Source: Coemansia sp. RSA 1804 (Eukaryota; Kickxellomycota; Kickxellomycetes; Kickxellales; Kickxellaceae). Taken from it: a stretch of DNA of 22,499 bases. The notes under the pieces are model-generated. The model was given only the letters and a program-made list of their open reading frames with translations. It did no database searches and was not told the DNA's origin. The translations under genes were made by a program, and so were the position numbers. Shown piece by piece: positions 15,962 to 22,499 of the stretch (within the stretch, counting starts at the first letter, position 1; each line of letters begins with the position of its first letter). The DNA lies in NCBI GenBank assembly GCA_027578815.1, contig JANBTH010000280.1, positions 1 to 22,499 of the forward strand, read 5' to 3'.

Positions 15962-18175
15962 CGTTTGAACACCTGTTTGAAATCCAAAAAAGATATCAAA
16001 ATATGCTACTGATATTTCTACTCTAGACAATGTCAGCACAAGAGCAAGCTACTGAATTTGCCTCTGGTATTGCGTTACTTTGCGTGGGGGAGAGGGGGGA
16101 GTTTTTTTACAATAAAAAGAGAAAGAAGCAACATAGAGAAAGAAAGGAAGCGAAAGTTTGTTCGCATTTCTTGTTTTTCCTACAAACATTGCTGCTGCTG
16201 ACTAGATCACAGATCACGAATGATCGAATTTAATTGATTTGATTTGCAAACATGTTATCTTTACAAAGCTTGATTAACTAGGTTTCCTAAATAGTTCAAA
16301 TCACAGACCACACGTTTCATATGACAGCATTGTGGCAACCAGAGAGGACACATCTCTTTCCTTCACAAAACCAATATGGGCAACCAACAGATGCACATTT
16401 TTCTATATAAGAAACCGATGACAGAAATTGCAGAATGGCCCATCGCGTCTTTTTGTCTACATATCAACAACACTGCCAACATAAGAATTGTAGAGACAAG
16501 CGGGTTGGATAATTTAAAAAGTTTTTCTTACAAACATTAAAGCAAAAACTAGAAGCAACTTTCCACGTGAATGGAATAACTTAAAATGCAGCAATATATA
16601 CAGAGTCAGATGGTTGCCAAGTGTACGTTCTAGTCGGAATTTGTGGATATGTACACTGTGTCTGTTTCAAGGTTGTTGTAATGATATCATGATTTGCAAT
16701 ACACCCTTTTGGTATAAAACATGTGTCACCATATAAAAACAGCGTGCTTTTCTTTCTACGTTGCACACATTGCACACATTTCAGACAGCCAAACAAATAG
16801 GGGTAAAATAAAAGACAGATAATAAAAAGGGGGATTGGAAACAAAAATTAAAATGGCAATAAAGTGGAAATATTATCATCCTAAAAAGAAAGTACAAGCC
16901 TTTCCGGATTCTGGGTACATTTCTTTTCAATTAGCATGATATAATGTGTGAAAAGAGAAGAAAATATTGAAAGTGATACGGGAATTTTCCAGCTCTATCA
17001 AATGAAACGACAACCACAATGATTTTATTAAAAATATTCACGTGTTTCTATATCTGAATGTGTTCATTAAAAGTTAGATGTGGACTTTTAAAAATTAAAC
17101 AGTACTAGTATCCTCTTACGGAAGTGGGGATTTCAGAAAGAAAACTGTTAATACAATAAATGTATGCAACAACACAGCGAACGTGTTATCCACCTAGCAC
17201 AGAGACGGAAATGGTATCACGTCTACTGGAAAATGATACGGAAATGTTAAGGTTTCTTTTTCTTTTTTAAAAAATAAAGAAGCTTGAAAGCATAGAATCC
17301 ATCATATTTCATTGCCCGCACAAATAAGACAGGGCTTGCCATTAGACAAGTGGAATTTCCACAGTCTTCCCAAGCCGTAAATTATTTATTGGTTACCATT
17401 TTTGGCTAGATGTTCTTTTTGACAAGCTGTCAGCAAACAAGGACAGTGCATAGAGAGAAGAAGGTTTCGTTTGTGAAAAGCGGAACAATGCGTGCTGTTA
17501 AAGTACAATGCCTATTGTTGTTGTAAAAAAAGCCTATCTGCTTTTAAAACGCAAACAGAAAAGAAGGTGCACATAAAAGGAAATCAACAAAATAGCAGCA
17601 TGTTTTTGCAAAGAAAACAGTTTAAAATCTTTGGTTCCAGGATAATAAAAGTAAAACCAACCTGTTTCTGCCTGGAATTCGTGCTTCTTTGTTTTAAAAC
17701 AGCACCGATCCACCCAAACAAGCACACCAACTCACATGCAAACAAAACAAGAAAGCGGAAGCCTTAATTCCAAGAATTCCCATTCTCCGTGTCTGTTTTA
17801 ATGTCTGCAAGCATACAAACATAATGACACAAGCAGTGCAAATCATCTCCAACCGTTCCAAATTGTGTCAACAGTAGCGGTGACAACCTAAGACGGCTGG
17901 ACTACACACAGGATCCTCTGATGCCAGGGAATTTGGCTAGACAGCGACAGAGTGGGGAAAAAGCACTTGATTATAGTCCCTCAATGGCACAATGCTGGTA
18001 TTGTTTGGAAACCATGCTGGGCTGCTAGTGCTTTTTTGCTTGTCTATTTGGGCTCGAGACCAACAGCACACCCCCATTTTCCCTTCTTTTTTCATGTTTT
18101 TCAGTCGTTAGTAGCGAATGTAGAAAATGAAAGCTTGCATCGAAAATATTAGGTGGATTGATTCAGCAGTGGACA

Positions 18176-18527
18176 GTGGAAAAAGCTGCCTTTGTTTATT
18201 CAGCATTCACAGAGTTCAAGGAATATTTCGCTCGTCCCCAGCCATCGTCATTCATGGTAGAGAAGCCCCTGCTTTTCTACGACATGGGTGCTATAAATGG
18301 GGGGGGGGTTGCAGCCAATACCGCCAAACGCAAACATGCTGTGACCTTTGTCTCGATATTCAAGGACCGCTCATTATTTGCGCAAAGAAAGACAAGAGTG
18401 TTCGCGGTCTTTTTTTGGCGTTGAAGCGACATACGGCTCTTGGTCTGCGCATCAATGCATGGCCTTTTCTCTTTTCCAAGAACTCTTGCCAGTCTGAGAG
18501 CGCCAGTTCTTTCTGTGGAAAAAGCTG
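18176..18527. repeat. Pair of 13-base direct repeats
   Basis: GTGGAAAAAGCTG occurs at 18176-18188 and again at 18515-18527, 339 bp apart. Flanking sequence is not duplicated, so this is not a target-site duplication in any obvious way. Confidence 0.45.
18299..18308 (+). repeat. G10 homopolymer next to a TATAAA
   Basis: Ten consecutive G follow ctataaatg. Such runs are uncommon in this AT-rich spacer and are prone to slippage and sequencing error. Confidence 0.7.
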
Positions 18528-19465
18528 TGTGTGGCCTGTCCGATCCTCAGCGCTTTTGCAGGACTGCAGGATGAATGTTATGCGTCAAAAAACACTACAG
18601 GATTCTGCAGCGAAGCAGTTTATGCACAAGATAAACGGAGGAGATTTTCCAAACACAGACGCAAACATTACGGCTGCAGCCTTCCAGCGATGACGACGCT
18701 GCTGATGGCGATGAGCGGAGAAACAGCCAGTGCAGCTGTCAGCCAAGCATGCCTGCGAGAGAAATCAATGGCAATGATTCTCGCCTCTCCCGCCTTCTGT
18801 GTGTGAGAAATTCCAAAACTGGACAGAAAACTTTTTGTGCCAGTCTGGTACGCATATATTTACATTCCTTTTCGGCTTGCTTGGAAAGAGCGGGCGGGAT
18901 TTTCCTTCTTTTTTTTACAAGGGATGTGCTAGGAGGCCACTAACATTTGGATCGGGCCTTTACATGCCGCCAACGAAAGCAAGACCACGCACTTGTTGCA
19001 TCATTGGAAATCTGCTCCCATGCAACCTTTACGTTCAAAATGCAAGATCACCAGCCATCTGCATCAAAAAAAAACCCAGGCTCAAGCACTGCTGATAGAA
19101 ACTCTGATCCAGACAAGGGAGCGTCTCTTCACTCGTCACCGAGCACAACAAATATCAGGAAAGAAGTAATTTTTACATTGAAACCATATTAGAAAATCTA
19201 CACTGAAGCATCATCATAACTAAAAGATGTGCAAGTACTGTACAATAAAACATAGCAGGCGGTGTATGCCGCAGCAGATCGTGCTGCTGGAGTTTGCTTG
19301 GCAAAAAAAAAGATCCAGCAATAATTTGCTATTTTTGAAGACGCCGCGAGCTACTTGTGTGTAAGAGGTTTTCACTATCTGCATTTGCCCAGATGTTTCT
19401 CACTTTTGCTTGCAGAAAGAAGCGGATGATAATTGATTGCCGCCAGCAAAAGCCTCAATGGCAAT

Positions 19466-20872
19466 TCAAGCGCCATACGTGTAGATTGGGAACGGGTGTG
19501 CGCCAGATCCAAGTCCGAGGCTTTGTGGTGCAGTGTTGTAGTACAATGATGGGTACTGTGCAGCAAATGCGGTGGCAGACACGGATGCTGACGGCTGTTG
19601 CTGTTGCTGCTGTACAAATCCATGGCCGCTATTGTTTCTAAAGATGGAAGGGGCTGCTACCGCCTTGCTCATGCTGTCGACAAAGCCAACATTGTATGGT
19701 ATATTTCTGTTGACATTGATGTGCATGTCACAGAACTGTTGCTGCTGATGCTGCTGTTGAATTGCACTGCTGTGATGACCAGCACCATGAAGTGCAAGCC
19801 GATCGCCTTGGCTGAAGGCCAGCGATGGGACATTCGGCGCAGGAATCGAGATTGAATGGTATGCAGGATACGCGCCTGAAGCTGTTTCACAGGAAGCCAT
19901 GTTTGCAGGCGAGATGCCAGGAACTGCTGACAGCTGGCTAACTACATTTGAACCATACAAAGCCTGTTGTTGTTGTTGTTGCTGCTGCTGCTGCTGCTGA
20001 ATTGCTGTGTTGAAGAATATCCCACCTGCCGAGGATGCAGGATAGCCAACCAGGGGAAAAGTTGGTGCCTTAAAGGTGAATTCGCTATAGGCAAAGCCAA
20101 CGCCGTCTGTGGGCGGAGTGTACATCTGAGATGAAACGGGAGCAGGGTATGTGGGAACATTAATCGAATCAAGCATCGTGCGTGGTCTAGTTGCATGCAG
20201 ACCGGTTCCAGAGCCCGGGACATAGTATTTTGGGCAGGCAATGGACGGGAGAGATGGGCGGGTGCGCTTGGCCGGGGGAGACGGCATAAGGTCAACGGGT
20301 GAAATCTCATGGTGCAATGCCTGTGTTGGGGATGGCACGACCTGGAAATCAGAAGGCGAATACGCTTCTGTAGATACCCGTGGCGCAACCAGAGAAATCC
20401 CACTTCCCTTCCCTGCAATCAACGGTTCTCCAACAATGATAGTCTGAAGGCGGTTAATCCACGCGTTGAACTCGGGCTCTGGAACATGAAGACGATGGTC
20501 AAGAGCAATCAGAAAATCCCGCTGCATGATGGTTAGCTCCCGAGCTGGAAGGTGAGAAACCTCTGACCATGTCAGTGTTGTAAATGTGTTATCTTCCAGG
20601 TATTTGCTTGCAAGCATCAACGCTACAACAAACACCCGGTACTCGCTACCATTGCCGCCATGTAAACCGGGAAACCTCTGCTTAAACTTGTGGACATAGA
20701 GCAGCGTGAGCATGACAATAGGCACAGCAATCTGTGTTGAGCGCAGCAGCTCGTAGCAGAATGTCTGGAATGGCAAAAGCGATTCGCGCGTGCTGCGGGG
20801 CATCCAAATTTTTCCAAATGTCCGTGCGGCTACAAACGCCAACTGCTCGTTGCTAAGTTTCGCAGCGTTCAT
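19466..20872 (-). CDS. Pcl/Pho80-type cyclin with polyglutamine C-terminal region
   Basis: Cyclins of this family activate Pho85/Cdk5-type kinases in cell-cycle entry, polarity and nutrient signalling. The cyclin box fills about residues 30-140 of 468: FQTFCYELLRSTQIAVPIVM (35-54), YVHKFKQRFPG (59-69), GSEYRVFVVALMLASKYLED (75-94), TLTWSEVSHLPARELTIMQR (99-118) and DFLIALDHRLHV (119-130). The GSEYR and TWSEVS motifs are typical of Pcl and Clg1 cyclins. The rest is low complexity, with a Pro-rich segment (about 180-260), Q12 at 292-303, QQQHQQQQ at 372-379 and Q6 at 421-426. Yeast Clg1 is similarly Q-rich, so Clg1 is the nearest guess, but the exact member cannot be fixed from sequence alone. 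The ATG at 20872 gives a short N-terminus before the box. No intron is needed. Confidence 0.9.
   Translation of the reverse strand: MNAAKLSNEQLAFVAARTFGKIWMPRSTRESLLPFQTFCYELLRSTQIAVPIVMLTLLYVHKFKQRFPGLHGGNGSEYRVFVVALMLASKYLEDNTFTTLTWSEVSHLPARELTIMQRDFLIALDHRLHVPEPEFNAWINRLQTIIVGEPLIAGKGSGISLVAPRVSTEAYSPSDFQVVPSPTQALHHEISPVDLMPSPPAKRTRPSLPSIACPKYYVPGSGTGLHATRPRTMLDSINVPTYPAPVSSQMYTPPTDGVGFAYSEFTFKAPTFPLVGYPASSAGGIFFNTAIQQQQQQQQQQQQALYGSNVVSQLSAVPGISPANMASCETASGAYPAYHSISIPAPNVPSLAFSQGDRLALHGAGHHSSAIQQQHQQQQFCDMHINVNRNIPYNVGFVDSMSKAVAAPSIFRNNSGHGFVQQQQQQPSASVSATAFAAQYPSLYYNTAPQSLGLGSGAHPFPIYTYGA
19964..19999 (-). repeat. CAG/CAA trinucleotide repeat coding Q12
   Basis: Twelve glutamine codons lie in the cyclin gene. 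On the coding strand there is a block of six pure CAG codons, then five CAA and one CAG. The pure CAG half is the part likely to vary in length. It lies within coding sequence and keeps frame. Confidence 0.9.
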
Positions 20873-21228
20873 GGCTGGTATGTGTGTTGTGCTGTGCTGT
20901 GATTTTGGTTGAAGCGTGCAATGCGTGGGTGTCTGCTATGGTGGGTATGAGTAATGCTTTGGCGGGAGGGTGGTGAAAACAAAACAGAAGAATATGCAAT
21001 ATAAGAGAGCGAGCAATGCTAATGACACTACTTCAGCTCTCACTAGAGAAATGGTAAAAAAAGCAAAAGATGGAGAGAAGGAAAAAAAGATGAGACGGCC
21101 CAGCCAAAAACCGGCACTTTAATAAAACAGAGTAAAGAAGAAATATGGAAAAACAAAATGTGAATAAAGTTCACCCAGGCTCCAAAAACGGTCTTATTTA
21201 AGAGTTTCATTGGGTTGTGGCAATAAAA

Positions 21229-21360
21229 GGGGGGTGGTGCTCGGGGGGCATGACTGCCCCGGGATATTAACCTCCTCTTAAAAATAGAAGCCAAAGAAGA
21301 TATTATTGGCCACAATGCCAGTTTTCTTCTTTTGGGGGGTGGGGGCATGGGGGGCATGAC
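21229..21360. repeat. Duplicated G-rich module in the cyclin upstream region
   Basis: Two imperfect copies of about 26-27 bp (21229-21254 and 21334-21360) both begin GGGGGGTGG and end GGGGGGCATGAC, with a few differences between. The copies start 105 bp apart, and the sequence between them is not duplicated. Copy 1 also forms the inverted repeat GGGGCA-tgac-TGCCCC. The CCCC/GGGG cores resemble C2H2 zinc-finger (stress-response-type) binding sites, which is inference. Confidence 0.6.
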
Positions 21361-21941
21361 AAACCGGCCGTGACACACTGTGTCTGTCTCGCATGAATTG
21401 CACAGCGAGCGACAGATGTTGGGATTTCCATTTTACAAGGCGAGGAAATCCTTGTTTCCCAGCTGACCGCCGCCGTCAAAGTATCAGCAATAAAGGGAGA
21501 AAGAAAGGGATGGGCGGCTGCAATGCAAAAGTGAATCTGGCTGGAAAGAAGGAAAAACAGGCGTGTCCAGAAAGAGAAGGGCAAGCGGATATGACGACGA
21601 TGAGTGGCAACGTCCCATTGCAAAGTCCGTCACGCTTCTAAACTAGCTGCAGTCAAGGCGGAAAGAAGCGGCAACGAATGCTGTGGAAATTACATGCCCA
21701 GCGATCCCGGATGCAAACGGAAAAGGACAAGGCCAAAGTTTGGGCAATACCACGCTGCAGCAAGCAGAAAACACACCATATGGACATAATGAGGCCCGAA
21801 CATTGAATGCTGGAAAGCAGCGCGGTTGAGGGAGAGGGCAGAAGGGGCGTCGACGACTGTAGAGAACTGGCAGCAGCCAGGCTTAGAACCGAAGAGCCCT
21901 ATCCGTCCTGTGCGCAGATGTGGGTGCCGCATTGAGCTGGA

Positions 21942-21969
21942 TGCCTGCCTGCCCGCCCGCCTGCCTGCC
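21942..21969. repeat. YGCC tetranucleotide tandem repeat
   Basis: Seven tetramers occur in the order tgcc, tgcc, tgcc, cgcc, cgcc, tgcc, tgcc. This is a short microsatellite with internal symmetry of the two variants. Confidence 0.75.
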
Positions 21970-22250
21970 CGACATCCCCGAGCATGGCCCGATTGAACAT
22001 GCTGAATAAGGGGGTGGCTCTGCAACTCCCTCTTCAATCTCTACGGATTTCAAAAACAGAGAATGAGAAGCATAAAGGCGCCGCGCGAAATAGACGAGGC
22101 AAGCTGGAAGATGGAAAAAAAGGGCCACAGCAATCACAATTGGCTGTTGCGGGTTGTCGATGTGCCCAACAGCATCACACATTTCCACAACCCAACAACC
22201 CTCTCCCCCTCTCCCTCTCCCCTCTTCACACCAGCAGATTGCGAATGCAG

Positions 22251-22270
22251 AAAAGGAAAAGGAAAAGGAA
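22251..22270. repeat. AAAAGG hexamer repeat next to a pyrimidine tract
   Basis: About three copies of aaaagg are followed by aaaa and an AT-rich tail. About 25 bp to the left lies a C/T tract (about 22199-22226). A purine block beside a pyrimidine block on the same strand is low complexity. Confidence 0.6.
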
Positions 22271-22429
22271 AAATAAATAACCAAAAAATATTTGAATTGC
22301 AGGGCTGTTTCCGGGCGGCATATCCGGGCTGCTGACCAGTGTGCTTTGTGGAAATATAAAATTTTTTGTTGCTCCATTCATGCAAAATTCTAAACCGACT
22401 GATGAAATTGTTCAATTGTGCAAAAAAAG

Positions 22430-22461
22430 ACACCGCCGCAAGGTACGTTTGCTGGCGGTGT
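22430..22461. other. Strong inverted repeat (hairpin) near the window end
   Basis: ACACCGCC (22430-22437) pairs perfectly with GGCGGTGT (22454-22461), and the helix extends by GCAA (22438-22441) with TTGC (22449-22452) across one bulged T at 22453. That makes 12 base pairs around a 7-base loop. It is preceded by an A-run and sits in a spacer with no recognised gene. Confidence 0.55.
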
Positions 22462-22499
22462 TTGTCAATGAGTGGGTGCGCCGGACGGCCTGATGCAAG

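Larger units (their letters stand above)
15962..19465. other. Gene-poor region of about 3.5 kb
   Basis: This is the longest stretch without a recognisable gene. It should include the NMA111 promoter at its left end and the cyclin 3' UTR at its right end. From about 16200 to 17900 it is very AT-rich, with many short A and T runs. From about 17950 to 19150 composition is more balanced, with a G10 run at 18299-18308 and a 13-base direct repeat (GTGGAAAAAGCTG at 18176-18188 and 18515-18527). Open frames at 18127-18693 (188 codons), 17492-17767 and 16581-16844 (minus) show no family resemblance or codon bias like the neighbours. I see no tRNA, 5S, snRNA or transposon ends. An untranslated RNA gene or decayed element cannot be excluded. 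Confidence 0.6.
20873..22499. promoter_or_regulatory. Long upstream region of the cyclin gene; no other gene recognised
   Basis: These 1.6 kb lie before the cyclin ATG and run to the window end. They contain a duplicated G-rich module (21229-21254 and 21334-21360), an inverted repeat GGGGCA-tgac-TGCCCC (21245-21260), a YGCC tetramer array (21942-21969), a pyrimidine tract (about 22199-22226), an AAAAGG array (about 22251-22270) and a strong hairpin (22430-22461). Small open frames on both strands do not resemble proteins. The right part may belong to a gene beyond the window. Confidence 0.5.

Noticed and set aside
15962..16039. An N-terminal extension of NMA111 by 26 codons
   Set aside because: No ATG is present in it; it would need a GTG start, whereas the ATG at 15961 gives a normal N-terminus.
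16581..16844. An 87-codon minus-strand frame with a hydrophobic start
   Set aside because: It lies in very AT-rich spacer, includes a short duplicated cacacattg repeat that creates its Cys motif, and resembles no known protein.
18127..18693. A 188-codon + strand open frame in the gene-poor region
   Set aside because: No recognisable domain, mixed Cys/Arg-rich composition, codon use unlike neighbouring genes and several equally open overlapping frames. Not called, though transcription here is worth checking.
21870..21900. A tRNA-like B-box (GGTTCTAAGCC) on the minus strand
   Set aside because: It has T at the conserved purine, the flanking stem does not pair and no cloverleaf can be drawn.

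Overview
The window is nuclear DNA of a fungus. Every recognisable gene is a fungal-type housekeeping or cell-cycle gene: eEF2, a Mob1 adaptor, an Rvs161/Hob3 BAR protein, the fungal GARS-AIRS purine fusion, ribosomal protein eL20, a METTL6/Trm140-type tRNA methyltransferase, an Nma111 HtrA-like nuclear protease and a Pcl/Pho80-type cyclin. Coding regions are G/C-ending at third positions and mostly intronless, while the spacers are AT-rich. Two genes (eEF2 and eL20) carry an intron within the first few codons. This suits an early-diverging, compact fungal genome, possibly Zoopagomycota/Kickxellomycotina; that placement is a guess from general character, not from a search.

Layout, left to right. 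1-2709: end of an intron and the main exon of eEF2 (+). 3045-3737: MOB1 (-). 4267-5052: RVS161-like BAR gene (+), divergent from MOB1 across a 529 bp shared promoter. 5146-6894: FAD-dependent amine-oxidase-fold protein with a C-terminal membrane anchor (-), convergent with RVS161 across a short spacer of TAG-bearing pentamers. 7596-10013: ADE5,7 (-). 10459-11664: eL20/RPL20 (-), with a three-codon first exon and a 675 bp intron. 12009-12899: tRNA m3C methyltransferase (+), divergent from RPL20 across 344 bp. 13043-15961: NMA111 (-), convergent with the methyltransferase. 15962-19465: a gene-poor stretch of about 3.5 kb. 19466-20872: Pcl-type cyclin with polyglutamine runs (-). 20873-22499: long upstream region of the cyclin gene with short repeats and hairpins, with no gene that I can support.

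Together the genes cover translation (eEF2, eL20, tRNA C32 methylation), polarity and cytokinesis (Mob1, Rvs161/Hob3, Pcl cyclin), purine synthesis and nuclear proteolysis. I see no phage, plasmid, CRISPR, secondary-metabolite or intact transposon sequence, and no convincing new multi-gene system. The points most worth checking are the unusual domain IV of eEF2, the long eL20 intron, the uncharacterised membrane-anchored flavoprotein, the 3.5 kb gene-poor stretch and the duplicated G-rich module upstream of the cyclin gene.
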